Assembly (NCBI RefSeq): GCF_002979455.1
Contig: NZ_PCOU01000037.1
Span: forward strand, 1-48,726
DNA: 48,726 bases
Source: Chryseobacterium sp. MYb7
GTDB lineage: Bacteria; Bacteroidota; Bacteroidia; Flavobacteriales; Weeksellaceae
Direction: 5' to 3'
Shown in pieces: positions 24,684 to 34,133 of this stretch. The notes under the pieces were generated by a model, which did not search any database, was not told the DNA's origin, and worked only from the letters and a program-made list of their open reading frames with translations. The position numbers and the translations under genes are program-made. The stretch's first letter is position 1; each line of letters opens with the position of its first letter.

Positions 24684-27551
24684 ATGAAAAAATCCTATAC
24701 CAGCATAGGGCGCGTTTCAGGTGTCCTTATGCTGACGGTAGCAGGCGTCTCTTTTCATGCACAGGTACAGAACAATTCTGATACTATTTCCCGAAAGAAT
24801 ACCCCTGAAGCTTCCGTAATCAGGGAAAAGACCGATACCTTATCCCCTTTAAATAAACCTCTTTCGGAAAAAGTAAGCAGCATTGAAGAAGTACTGCTAA
24901 ATGCAGGATATTATAAGGTCAAAGATAAAGAACGCACCGGAAGCATAGCCAAAGTTTCAGCTAAGGATATCGAAAACCAGCCTGTCACCAATGTGCTATC
25001 CGCAGCTCAGGGGAGAATGTCAGGAGTAAGCATTACCCAGAACACCGGAACTCCCGGAGGCGGATTTGATATCCAGATCAGGGGAAAGAACAGTATCCGT
25101 CGTGAGGGCAATGAGCCTTTATATATTATAGACGGTGTTCCCCAGGCTTCCGAAACCCCTTCGTTGTATTCTAATAAGATCCTTCCGTGGTCCTCTATCA
25201 ATCCCCTGAATGCTATCAATCCGAATGATATTGAGAGCTTTGAGATTTTAAAAGATGCTGATGCAACAGCCATTTACGGATCAAGAGGAGCCAACGGGGT
25301 GATCATTGTAACCACTAAAAGAGGAAATAAAGGACGATCTGAGCTCAAGCTTAATACCTCGTATTCCTTAAGCAGGATTACTAGGTCTATGGAAATGATG
25401 AACACGGAGCAGTACATCAGTATGCGCCGGCAGGCATTCCAGAATGATAATGTAGCCTATCCCGCTACCATGTATGACATCAACGGAACCTGGGACCAGA
25501 TGAGGTACACCAACTGGCAGAAGGAACTGATCGGAAACATGGCAGATGCCTACGGCGTTCAGTTGTCAATGAACGGGGGGGCTGAAAATTTTTCTTACCA
25601 GATCAGTTATGGCCATAATGAGCAGACCACTGTTTTGCCTGCTGATTTCAGGTATAAAACCAATAACATCAATGCCAATTTCAGTTATCTTACTCCCGAC
25701 AGGAGAATGGAATTTAGCCTGGTAAATACCTTCTCTTTTCAGCAGAACAATGTGCAGAATGATGACCTTACCTTGAAAAGTATTATGCTGAGCCCCAATG
25801 CTCCGGCACTTTATACCGCAGACGGGAGCATCAACTGGGAGAACGGAACATTTAACAATCCCGTGGCTTCGCTTCTGAGCGAGTATTCAAATAAGATCGC
25901 CTACTTTAATAACGGCCTTAATGTGTCCTATAAGCTGTTTCCTTTCCTATCATTAAAAATGAACGCCGGAATCAGCTATCAGAATTTCGAAGAACGTTCG
26001 ATAAAGCCCCATACGATCAATAATCCTTCATTCGGACAAACCAGCATGAATTCTACCTCTTCCAGGAATAACCAGGTCAATTTTTCCTATATCCTCGAAC
26101 CCCAGCTGGTGGGAGCCTACAAAATAGGAAATCACCAGTTTGAATTTTTATTGGGAGCAACCCTGCAAAAAACACAATCGGAACAGGGAGCTATCCAGGG
26201 AAAAGGCTTTGAGAGCAACGCTTTGATTGATAATATCGGAGCCGCCAGCGTAAAAACCATCTCCGATCAGGTTCGCAGCCAGTATAACTATACAGCCGTT
26301 TTTGCCCGCTTTAACTACCAGCTGAAAAAAAGATATATTGTGAATCTTACCGGAAGGCGTGACGGTTCCAGCCGTTTTGGAGCTAATAACCGTTTCGGAA
26401 ACTTCGGAGCCGTAGGCGCGGCGTGGCTTTTCTCAGAAGAACCATTTCTGAAAGATGTAAAATGGCTGAGTCTGGGTAAGCTTCGGGGAAGCATCGGAAC
26501 CACAGGAAATGATAAAATAGGAGATTACCAATATCTCAATACCTATATTATTTCATCGGGTATCTATAACGGGCAGACCGGTTTAAATCCGGCCCGTTTG
26601 TATAACCCTGATTTCAGCTGGGAGAAGACTCTGAAAAAAGAATTGGCTCTGGAATTAGGGCTATGGAATGGACGCTTTAATTTTTCCACGGCCTATTATG
26701 AAAACACTTCTTCCAACCAGCTGGTGGGTATTCCCCTTCCTACCACCACTGGCTTTCCTTCCGTGCAGTCCAATCTTCCGGCAAAGATCAGGAATACAGG
26801 CTGGGAATTCGATACCTCGTTGCAGGTTTTGCGAAAAGGAAAATTCAGGTATGAAACCTCTTTTAACCTGAGCATTCCTAAGAATACGCTTGTAGAATTC
26901 CCGAATCTCGAAGGCTCTACATATTCCAATCAGTATGTGATCGGATATCCTACCACCATTGCCAAAGTCTACCAGTATGAAGGCATAGACCCTGCAACCG
27001 GGCTTTACAAGTTTACAGATTTCAATGGTGACGGCAAGATTACTTCCCCTGACGATAATAAGACAGTAGAAAAGCTGGGTGTCCGGTTTTTCGGGGGATG
27101 GTCGAATCAATTCAGATGGGGAAACTGGTCAGCATCTTTCCTGTGGCAGTTTGTAAAACAGAGAAACTGGAATTACAACCGCCAGATGCTTCTGCCCGGA
27201 GCACTCAGCAATCAGCCTGTAGAAGTACTGGATGCATGGTCACCATCTAACCCGGGAGGCAGCTATATGGAATATTCAGCAGGGTACAACCCCCAGAAGC
27301 TTTCCCTGCATGGGTTCTTCCAGAACTCAACAGCGGCAATAAGTGATGCTTCCTATATCAGGCTGAAGAATGTGCAGCTTAACTACCGCATTCCCATGCA
27401 AAAGCTGGGCATCAAAGAAGCTATGATCTATGTGCAGGGACAAAACCTTCTGACCATCACCAATTATTTTGGAATGGACCCGGAGTTTTATCTCGTAGGC
27501 TACCTTCCACCCCTTAAAACCTATTCCCTGGGATTCCAGGTGACTTTTTAA
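24684..27551 (+). CDS. SusC/RagA-type TonB-linked outer-membrane importer
   Basis: A large outer-membrane beta-barrel that works with a SusD lipoprotein. I chose ATG 24684 (MKKSYTSIG) rather than the in-frame GTG at 24633 because it places a signal peptide at the N-terminus. Following a linker comes the TonB-box-like SSIEEVLLNAGYYKVKDKERT, the SusC signature region (GSIAKVSAKDIENQP, NVLSAAQGRMSGVSIT) and plug (IRGKNSIRREGNEPLYIIDG, DATAIYGSRGANGVIIVTTK), then the barrel. The usual N-terminal carboxypeptidase-like domain is absent and replaced by about 50 linker residues. It is followed by susD-like and S9 peptidase genes. The ligand is likely a peptide, judged from context. Confidence 0.92.
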   Translation: MKKSYTSIGRVSGVLMLTVAGVSFHAQVQNNSDTISRKNTPEASVIREKTDTLSPLNKPLSEKVSSIEEVLLNAGYYKVKDKERTGSIAKVSAKDIENQPVTNVLSAAQGRMSGVSITQNTGTPGGGFDIQIRGKNSIRREGNEPLYIIDGVPQASETPSLYSNKILPWSSINPLNAINPNDIESFEILKDADATAIYGSRGANGVIIVTTKRGNKGRSELKLNTSYSLSRITRSMEMMNTEQYISMRRQAFQNDNVAYPATMYDINGTWDQMRYTNWQKELIGNMADAYGVQLSMNGGAENFSYQISYGHNEQTTVLPADFRYKTNNINANFSYLTPDRRMEFSLVNTFSFQQNNVQNDDLTLKSIMLSPNAPALYTADGSINWENGTFNNPVASLLSEYSNKIAYFNNGLNVSYKLFPFLSLKMNAGISYQNFEERSIKPHTINNPSFGQTSMNSTSSRNNQVNFSYILEPQLVGAYKIGNHQFEFLLGATLQKTQSEQGAIQGKGFESNALIDNIGAASVKTISDQVRSQYNYTAVFARFNYQLKKRYIVNLTGRRDGSSRFGANNRFGNFGAVGAAWLFSEEPFLKDVKWLSLGKLRGSIGTTGNDKIGDYQYLNTYIISSGIYNGQTGLNPARLYNPDFSWEKTLKKELALELGLWNGRFNFSTAYYENTSSNQLVGIPLPTTTGFPSVQSNLPAKIRNTGWEFDTSLQVLRKGKFRYETSFNLSIPKNTLVEFPNLEGSTYSNQYVIGYPTTIAKVYQYEGIDPATGLYKFTDFNGDGKITSPDDNKTVEKLGVRFFGGWSNQFRWGNWSASFLWQFVKQRNWNYNRQMLLPGALSNQPVEVLDAWSPSNPGGSYMEYSAGYNPQKLSLHGFFQNSTAAISDASYIRLKNVQLNYRIPMQKLGIKEAMIYVQGQNLLTITNYFGMDPEFYLVGYLPPLKTYSLGFQVTF

Positions 27552-27660
27552 CGATTAAGATTGATGATTAGTGATTAAAAATTAAAGATAAAGATTTGGG
27601 ATCATTAACGATTGAGATGATTGAAGATTTATATGTAATAACTCCAAATAACCAACAACA

Positions 27661-29046
27661 ATGAAAAATATTATAGACTCTATCATAGCGCTTCTTTTGA
27701 TGCTTTATGCTGCTTTAAGCGCAGTATCGTGTGAGAAATTCATAGAAACAGATTTTCCGAACAACCAGCTGGCCACAGAACAGGTATTTGAAGATGAGAG
27801 AACCGCAGATGCGGCGCTCGCTGGACTGTACTCGGGACTATGGACCGGTTCCGTGATCAGTGGCACAACAGACGGTTCCGGTGCTTTACTTGGAAATTAT
27901 ACCGATGATATTACTTGCGTTTTCACCAGCGCCGGAAACGGTATCCTGGATATCTACCATAATCAGCCGCTGGCGACCAATGCTACCGTGAGCCAGGTAT
28001 GGACAACGGCTTATCAGCAGGTATATATGACCAACAGCATCATAGAAGGCGTGGAAAGATCCAAAAGCCTTTCGGCATCAGCAAAAAGCAGGATAAAGGG
28101 AGAAGCAATGCTCATCCGCTCCCTTATCTACTATTACCTGTACCAGATGTACGGGGAGATTCCATATACTACCACGACAGATTATGTATATAATTCGACC
28201 TTAAGCAGAATGCCTAAGACTGAATTTCTGGCAAGGCTGGATGCCGATATTTTGGATGCGGTGAACCTTCTGCCCTCAGCATACCGGAATGCAGAAAGGA
28301 TTTATATTAATAAGGCAGCAGGCCTGGTTTTACAGGCTAAAATGAAAATGATGCTGGGAAAATGGCAGGAAACAGAAGCATTATGCCGGACGATTATTCA
28401 GAATGCTGACTATGTTTTTCAAAATGACCTTCCCAAAGTATTTCAGAAAACCGGAAAGCATATTATCTGGCAGCTAAAGCCTAAGAACAATACTGACCCG
28501 ACAAGTGAAGCAATGCTCTATAACTTTGTGGGTGCGCCTACTTCATTTATTTTGAATCCGGATCTTATAGGTTCTTTTTCAGCCACCGATCTTCGACGGC
28601 AAAACTATTTTACTCCGGTGGTATTTGGTTCACAGACCAATTATAAGCAGACCAAATATAAAATAACTACCGCTACCAATACGACAGAATATTCTATCAT
28701 CTACAGGCTGGAGGATATCTACTTGATGCTGGCAGAAGCGCTAGTGATGCAGAATAAAATAGTCGAGGCAGTTCCTTTCATCAATCAGACCAGACAAAGG
28801 GGGGGATTAACGCCGCTTGGTACTGCTATTTCACAGGCTCAGGCGATGGAAGAAATAAAAAATGAAAGAAGAAAAGAATTTTTTGCAGAACACGGAAGTC
28901 GTTTCATTGACCTGAAACGGTGGGGGCAGCTGGATTTATTACAACCCATAAAACCTAACTGGAAAACGACCAACCAATATCTGCCGTTGCCACAGAAAGA
29001 AATGCTTTTGAACAATCACTTAACACCACAAAATGATGGATATTAA
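27661..29046 (+). CDS. SusD/RagB-type outer-membrane lipoprotein
   Basis: A surface ligand-binding partner of the SusC protein. It has a signal peptide with a lipobox ending at C24 (LSAVSC), the SusD start (EKFIETDFPNNQL), central TPR helices (AYQQVYMTNSIIEGVERS, GEAMLIRSLIYYYLYQMYGEIPY) and the C-terminal family signature RRKEFFAEHGSRFIDLKRWG near residue 420. It is 461 residues. The short intergenic space before it contains two ATTAACGATT-like repeats. Its stop overlaps the S9 peptidase start by 14 nt. Confidence 0.92.
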   Translation: MKNIIDSIIALLLMLYAALSAVSCEKFIETDFPNNQLATEQVFEDERTADAALAGLYSGLWTGSVISGTTDGSGALLGNYTDDITCVFTSAGNGILDIYHNQPLATNATVSQVWTTAYQQVYMTNSIIEGVERSKSLSASAKSRIKGEAMLIRSLIYYYLYQMYGEIPYTTTTDYVYNSTLSRMPKTEFLARLDADILDAVNLLPSAYRNAERIYINKAAGLVLQAKMKMMLGKWQETEALCRTIIQNADYVFQNDLPKVFQKTGKHIIWQLKPKNNTDPTSEAMLYNFVGAPTSFILNPDLIGSFSATDLRRQNYFTPVVFGSQTNYKQTKYKITTATNTTEYSIIYRLEDIYLMLAEALVMQNKIVEAVPFINQTRQRGGLTPLGTAISQAQAMEEIKNERRKEFFAEHGSRFIDLKRWGQLDLLQPIKPNWKTTNQYLPLPQKEMLLNNHLTPQNDGY

Positions 29047-31570
29047 GGCGTCACATATTGATTATATCACTTTCAAATCTTTCCGAAGGCGAAAGACCTA
29101 TGTGGTCGCATGGATATTATGGATATTTCTTTTCATTATGCCACAAAACCTTTCAGCCCAACGGTATGAGCACTTGGAAAAGCTTGTCAGGGATACCGAA
29201 GAAATGAAATTTCCTCAGGCTTCTGATAATGGTAAATGGCTGGTATGGTATATATTCTCTGTTGACGGGACAAAAAACATGATGCTGCAAAGAACAGGAG
29301 ATAAAGACCACAGAACGGAAAGAAAAAATATTGATTTTATCATTTGGGTGGGAAACGATCTCGCGATACAGACAAAAGATACATTGGAGTATCTTAATCC
29401 CGAAACCGGAAAATCCCGTTTTTTTCAACACGTAAAAAAGTTTATCTACAATAAACAGCAGCATGCCTTTATGGTGCTGTATACTGAAAAAGATGAAAGC
29501 AGGCTGGAAGTTTATGATACTGATCTTAGCCTTCGACAAAGTATTTCCGGTATTCAGCATATCTATTCTGAAGGGGATGAGACCATCGCCAGGAGAAAGA
29601 CAGGTGATCTGATTGAAGCATTAATTTTAAAGAATGGAGTTTTTGAAACAATCTTTTCTACCCATGATGAGCTGAGCAATATTTTGCCTTCAGGAATGAA
29701 ACAGAAAGGCTTTGTGATTCAGACCCGAAAGAAAGGCAAGACCAACCTCTATTATGTTTCTCAGGATAAAAAACAATATGTGTTTGATGGAAGCAGTTAC
29801 GCTGACTATGATCAGATGATGCTGAATCCTTCCCGTTCTGATAATAGTATTGTCCTTAAATTAGGAAAGAAAATCCCGCCTTCAAAAGGAATGGTTGATA
29901 TCTGGTACGGAACGGACTTCGACCTTAAGAAACATGCAAAAGCGATCACAGAATTTATCCGGGTGGACTGGGAGCCGGTAAGCGGTAAGCAGGTCCTGAT
30001 GACCCGCCTCGGATATTTCGGGGAGACTGCTATCGGGAATTCACGCTACATGATGTATGAAACCGATAAGGAGCAGGTGGATAAAATGGATAAAGCGGGA
30101 GGAAATAGCTATGACAGGCTGTATCTCTGGAATGCGGTAACTGACACATATACTCTGATTACGGATGTGCGGAAACAGATGGTAATCTCAACTTCAGGTC
30201 AGTACCTGCTAATCCAGAGGGAAAACAACTGGCAGCTGTACAATACGTTAACTCTGGTGATGGAAGATGTAAAGATTTCTGCGGCTATGGTTCCTTATTT
30301 TACTTCTGAGAAAGAAGTTCTATGGGTAGGAGGAAACAGGATCTCTGAATATAATCTGGCTACTAAGAAAATGAAAGAAATGTTTACCATAAATGATGAT
30401 TCTGAAATTGAGCTGATAGATTTTACAAGAACCAGTACGGAATTAGGATACGGAAGAGATTTCAGGACAGTGGATATCAAAAAGTGCTTGCTGCTAAAAA
30501 TCACGGGTCCGAATAACAGTTATACCAGCTATGCTTCATTAAAAAATAGGAAGCTGGATATCATCCAGGAGCCAACGGCTCATGGAATCACAGAATTTAA
30601 AAAGATGAATCAGGGTGGAAATTATTACTGGATCGAAGAAAACTTCAATAAACGGCCAAGGCTTGTAGTAAAGAAAGAGAAAGAAAATCCAAAAGTTCTT
30701 TATGTTTCAGATCAGAATAATCAAAAATTTGAACAGGCAGAGCTTATTAAAATTTCCTACAAAGGCTCGGATGGAAAAACCATAAGCGGAGCTTTGTATA
30801 TGCCGATGAATTATGACAGCTCAAAAAAATACCCCGTTGTTATCCATGTGTATGAGAAGCAGGATTATATGACCAAAAGATTCCTGCGACCTTCCTTCTC
30901 GAATCCCACAGGGCTGAATATCCCGCTGTTGATGGAGGAAGGCTTCGCTGTACTGCTTGCTGATATCTCGCAATCTGACAAAGGAGCAGGAATTTCAGCA
31001 CTGGAAAGCATTAATAATGCCTTAGACGAATTACAGAAGATTAGGAATGTAGATATGACAAAGATTGGACTCATGGGACAGTCTTTTGGCGGTTATGAAA
31101 CTAATTTTATTGCGGGTCATTCAGCCCGTTTTGCAGCCTATGTCTCAGGATCAGCAGTTTCTGATGTGGTACGGACTTATTATGCATACAATTATCATTT
31201 TAATGCTCCCGACTATTACAGGTATGAAGGGCGCCAGTACTGGTTTAAGGCTACGATGGCAGAAAATCCTGAAAAATATATCAAAAATAATCCGATAATG
31301 TTTGTTCAGAATGTCAGTGCACCCATGCTGCTCTGGACAGGAACTGATGATGGAAATGTAAGCCCTGAAGGAACCAAATCCATGTTTATTGCCTTAAGAA
31401 AATACCGGAAACCTGTTATTGCCTTGTTTTATGATAAAGAAGGCCACAGTTTAAGCAGAGCTGAAGCTCAGAAAGACCTTACCCTGAAAATTCTGGATTG
31501 GTTTAATTATCATTTAAAGGATGAAAGAAATATCCCCTGGATACAGAAATACATAAAGGGTGCTCAATAA
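29033..31570 (+). CDS. Exported S9-family prolyl oligopeptidase-like serine peptidase
   Basis: The N-terminus has a hydrophobic export segment (about 24-42, ending NLSAQ) after a basic stretch. A long beta-propeller-like domain follows, then a peptidase S9 alpha/beta hydrolase domain with S684 in GQSFGGYE, D772 or D773 in GTDDGN and H805 in EGHSLS. At 845 residues it resembles S9C/DPP-type peptidases. It overlaps the SusD gene by 14 nt, so peptide uptake and cleavage seem coupled. The small exported protein encoded just beyond, on the other strand, is one possible substrate (inference). Confidence 0.88.
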   Translation: MMDIKASHIDYITFKSFRRRKTYVVAWILWIFLFIMPQNLSAQRYEHLEKLVRDTEEMKFPQASDNGKWLVWYIFSVDGTKNMMLQRTGDKDHRTERKNIDFIIWVGNDLAIQTKDTLEYLNPETGKSRFFQHVKKFIYNKQQHAFMVLYTEKDESRLEVYDTDLSLRQSISGIQHIYSEGDETIARRKTGDLIEALILKNGVFETIFSTHDELSNILPSGMKQKGFVIQTRKKGKTNLYYVSQDKKQYVFDGSSYADYDQMMLNPSRSDNSIVLKLGKKIPPSKGMVDIWYGTDFDLKKHAKAITEFIRVDWEPVSGKQVLMTRLGYFGETAIGNSRYMMYETDKEQVDKMDKAGGNSYDRLYLWNAVTDTYTLITDVRKQMVISTSGQYLLIQRENNWQLYNTLTLVMEDVKISAAMVPYFTSEKEVLWVGGNRISEYNLATKKMKEMFTINDDSEIELIDFTRTSTELGYGRDFRTVDIKKCLLLKITGPNNSYTSYASLKNRKLDIIQEPTAHGITEFKKMNQGGNYYWIEENFNKRPRLVVKKEKENPKVLYVSDQNNQKFEQAELIKISYKGSDGKTISGALYMPMNYDSSKKYPVVIHVYEKQDYMTKRFLRPSFSNPTGLNIPLLMEEGFAVLLADISQSDKGAGISALESINNALDELQKIRNVDMTKIGLMGQSFGGYETNFIAGHSARFAAYVSGSAVSDVVRTYYAYNYHFNAPDYYRYEGRQYWFKATMAENPEKYIKNNPIMFVQNVSAPMLLWTGTDDGNVSPEGTKSMFIALRKYRKPVIALFYDKEGHSLSRAEAQKDLTLKILDWFNYHLKDERNIPWIQKYIKGAQ

Positions 31571-31586
31571 AGTGCACCCTTCTTTT
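31558..31586. terminator. Bidirectional terminator between convergent operons
   Basis: GGGTGC (31558-31563) pairs with GCACCC (31574-31579), followed by TTCTTTT. The left arm overlaps the S9 stop codon region. The hairpin also fits the opposite operon ending at 31609. Confidence 0.7.
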
Positions 31587-31608
31587 AGTAGTTAGTAATA
31601 GTTAACAG

Positions 31609-31878
31609 TTAAGGAATTCTGAATAATTCTGTTTCGCAACTGGATTCATACAGGTCATGGACACCGGAAGCATCACTTACCGTACAGACAATACCAGTAT
31701 TATCTGTCGTACACAGCTGACTAGTCATGACACAAGGCTGTTCCGGATTTTCAAGATCAATTTTCCATCCAGGAATATCAGCTTTTTTAGTCTCTGATGC
31801 TACATTGGTAGCATACGCGCTGCCTGCTCCGATTAACAGGATAGCCAATGGCAATGCGATTTTTCTCATTTTTTTCAT
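31609..31878 (-). CDS. Small exported four-cysteine protein (DUF6520-like)
   Basis: An 89-residue protein with a signal peptide (cleavage near AYA-TN, residue 23) and a short mature part with a PGWKIDLENPEQPC segment and cysteines at 49, 56, 65 and 81. This pattern is like the DUF6520 proteins common in Flavobacteriia next to MauE-like genes. The even number of cysteines suggests disulfides made in the periplasm. It is the last gene of the operon after the MauE protein. Function unknown; a secreted peptide or peptide precursor is possible. The second Met (MRKIALP) may be the real start. Confidence 0.78.
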   Translation of the reverse strand: MKKMRKIALPLAILLIGAGSAYATNVASETKKADIPGWKIDLENPEQPCVMTSQLCTTDNTGIVCTVSDASGVHDLYESSCETELFRIP

Positions 31879-31901
31879 TGTTATAAATTTATTATTGGTG
31901 C

Positions 31902-33407
31902 CTACTCTGTGTACAGGTTTTCGGCTTCCCCTGAAATGAAATGTTGAGTGATGTTTTGCGCAAAACGATATCTGATCAGTTCATTTTCTATTATTACATA
32001 CAAGATGTTTCCATGTATTGTAAATTGTACACGTTGCTCCTTCTTTCTGTTGGGAATACTGATACTGCCATGGTATTTCTGCTCTTGAATAGAATAAAGA
32101 TCAAGTATAATGGCTCTATTACCCCTGTCTTTTTCCAGCTTTCCTTTGCGGTCCGACTCCACAAACAGAACCCCTTTATAGGCAATTGATCTTTTGTTGA
32201 CCACCAGCGGATTGTTAAGCTTTCTGCTGCCATCGGCTAAGTGGGAAAGACCCAGCCGCGGGATGCTGACGGTATCAATGGTCCTGAATACATGTTTTGA
32301 TTTCAGATTTCGATCAGTAACTACAAACCTGTTCTTATAATGGTAAACATAAACAACCTTACCTGTAAAAGAATCATAATTTAATTGCCCATCGGGTTCA
32401 AAAAAACCTTCTTTATTCTTTTCCAAAAGCTCTGGATTAAACCTTACAGAATCCTTGTTTCCTCTACTGATAATTCCCAGACTCTGAATCTGCTTTTTGC
32501 GGTGGAAAGCACCTATGAGAAAGTTATTATGATCAATTCGTTTGATTTTCCTGAAATAGGTTTTTCCAATATTTTGCTCAGTGAGCTTATTGCTTCCGGT
32601 TGTTCCTTCAAAAATGATTGGGATTGTCCCGTCATATAATGTGATTAGCCCGTCTGTTACTTCAAGTAGGGGGGACCTGAAATTAATGTCTGTATGGTTG
32701 AGTTGTAGATTTTTTCGTTCCATTCCCGTAAAATTGGTAATCTTTGTGAGTGAGAACGGTGCTGTGTAATTCCCAAGATATAGGGTATCGCCTGAAAAGC
32801 CGGCAAAATAATAGGAGTTCAGTTTTAAATCATACGTACCATTTTTAAGAATAGGATGCTGTAAAAATCTTCTTTGAAAACCATTATCTTTCTTAAGAAT
32901 ATATTCTGACTTTTGATACATGATGAGCATTGCGGTGATACAGAGCCCTGCTGTGATTAGAAGTGTGAAGAAGAGCTTCCCTTGTTTTTTGTGGTTTGCA
33001 TACGTGTCGATACTAAGGGCAACTACAGCAACCAGTACACATATCAGATTAAAAATGAGATGTGTTTGCCAATCCATTTTTTCAAGAATTCCACCGCAGG
33101 AACAGGGAACAAACTCACTATAATTGAGGATAAGATAAATATAGATACTAAAGAGAACCATCAGTATGTAGGAACCGTACAATCCAATGAATCTCGTTTT
33201 ATCAAATATCAAAAAGAAGCAGACCAAAAGTTCAAGGAAAAGTATTCCATAGGTAATTATTATAGCATAAGCACTTAACAATGGAGACTGGGCGATTTGA
33301 ACCTGAAAGTTTTCAAAATCAAATATTTTGCTGATGGATGCGTAGCAAAACAACAGGATAAAAAAATAAGCAATCCATATGGCAAGTTGTGTCAGTTTCT
33401 TTTTCAT
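31902..33407 (-). CDS. MauE/DoxX-like redox membrane protein with C-terminal soluble domain
   Basis: The N-terminal part has four to five transmembrane helices (about 8-30, 43-67, 76-96, 116-134, 145-164) with a C102-S-C104-GG motif at the membrane face, typical of MauE-like proteins that pass electrons for periplasmic disulfide chemistry. The remaining 330 residues form a repetitive beta-strand-rich domain, probably a propeller facing the periplasm. The pairing with a small four-cysteine exported protein 23 bp downstream suggests a dedicated oxidase or reductase for it (inference). Length 501. Confidence 0.8.
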   Translation of the reverse strand: MKKKLTQLAIWIAYFFILLFCYASISKIFDFENFQVQIAQSPLLSAYAIIITYGILFLELLVCFFLIFDKTRFIGLYGSYILMVLFSIYIYLILNYSEFVPCSCGGILEKMDWQTHLIFNLICVLVAVVALSIDTYANHKKQGKLFFTLLITAGLCITAMLIMYQKSEYILKKDNGFQRRFLQHPILKNGTYDLKLNSYYFAGFSGDTLYLGNYTAPFSLTKITNFTGMERKNLQLNHTDINFRSPLLEVTDGLITLYDGTIPIIFEGTTGSNKLTEQNIGKTYFRKIKRIDHNNFLIGAFHRKKQIQSLGIISRGNKDSVRFNPELLEKNKEGFFEPDGQLNYDSFTGKVVYVYHYKNRFVVTDRNLKSKHVFRTIDTVSIPRLGLSHLADGSRKLNNPLVVNKRSIAYKGVLFVESDRKGKLEKDRGNRAIILDLYSIQEQKYHGSISIPNRKKEQRVQFTIHGNILYVIIENELIRYRFAQNITQHFISGEAENLYTE

Positions 33408-33416
33408 AATAAGATT

Positions 33417-33584
33417 TTAACAATGGTATAACAATATCCAGCGTACTTTTACGCCGCAATAGGTAGGCATAGCAGATTTTTCATTTACCGTGATGGTAGT
33501 AGTAAGAGGTCCTATGGTTTTCCATATTCCACTAACGGGACAGGCCGTTCCCGATTCAATGATGAGTGGCACCTGAGTCTCCAT
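33417..33584 (-). CDS. 55-residue Cys/Trp-containing small protein
   Basis: A small ORF in the gap between the lipoprotein and MauE genes, reading METQVPLIIESGTACPVSG at the start, then IWKTIGPLTTT and ending VRWILLYHC. It has three cysteines (15, 43, 55, the last at the C-terminus) and no signal peptide. The SGxxCPxSGxW pattern and a MPxYxGxxVxW stretch suggest a conserved fold rather than random sequence, but I cannot name a family. It lies 17 bp before its lipoprotein neighbour ends and 10 bp before the MauE start. It might be a core peptide, a chaperone or an immunity factor. Confidence 0.6.
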   Translation of the reverse strand: METQVPLIIESGTACPVSGIWKTIGPLTTTITVNEKSAMPTYCGVKVRWILLYHC

Positions 33585-33601
33585 GTTGGTTCAAAATTTT
33601 G

Positions 33602-33829
33602 TTACTTACTGGTTTTCCAGTTGTCCCGATCCTTTGGCGGATCTTTTTCACTGGGTTCTAATTCTTTTTCAAGTTGGGTAGTGTCTGCTTTTGAGACCAT
33701 TCTTTCAGTCGTAATGACAGGCATCTCCGGATAAGGAATCTGCGGAAGGCTTTCTTCACGACAGGATAAAATAACAAATGAAAGTAAAATTCCTGCAACA
33801 ATATGCAGTATTAATATTTTGGTTTTCAT
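33602..33829 (-). CDS. Small lipoprotein
   Basis: A 75-residue protein with a lipobox ending at C23 (FVILSC), followed by a Pro/Glu/Lys-rich low-complexity mature region. First gene of the operon and therefore directly behind the palindrome-bearing promoter. Function unknown; a short tether or immunity lipoprotein is possible. Confidence 0.75.
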   Translation of the reverse strand: MKTKILILHIVAGILLSFVILSCREESLPQIPYPEMPVITTERMVSKADTTQLEKELEPSEKDPPKDRDNWKTSK

Positions 33830-33886
33830 GATTTTGGGATTAAATAATTAACAATCCCGGCCGGTAGTTTTTTAGAATTCTGAAAG

Positions 33887-33973
33887 CGAATTTAGAGCAT
33901 GAATTTTTCGAAAAAAAAGGTTGGTGGATCTGATTTATAAATTTTCAGGATCCGATTTATAAATCGGATCCAC
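33887..33973 (-). promoter_or_regulatory. Promoter of the MauE operon with two palindromic operators
   Basis: Two ATTTATAAAT cores, at 33933-33942 and 33955-33964, are 22 bp apart. The second sits in a perfect 24-bp palindrome (33948-33971). On the minus strand TAAATTCG (33894-33887) is one base off the -7 consensus and is centred exactly 47 bp from the nearer core. The same sites may also repress or activate the divergent regulator gene. Confidence 0.6.
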
Positions 33974-34133
33974 GTTTAATGGTGTGTTAATTGATTGTAA
34001 ATCAGATAGTTTTATTGTGTTTATTATGCATGATTCCTAAAGTGTTAAAATAATTTTTTGCTTGATTCATTTTGCTTAATTTTGAATCATATTTGTAATA
34101 TTTTTAACATTATATTGTCAATTTATTTTTATT

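Noticed and set aside
26661..27110. 149-residue minus-strand ORF within the SusC gene
   Set aside because: It is a shadow of a well-supported reading frame in a GC-richer gene, with no protein-like features.
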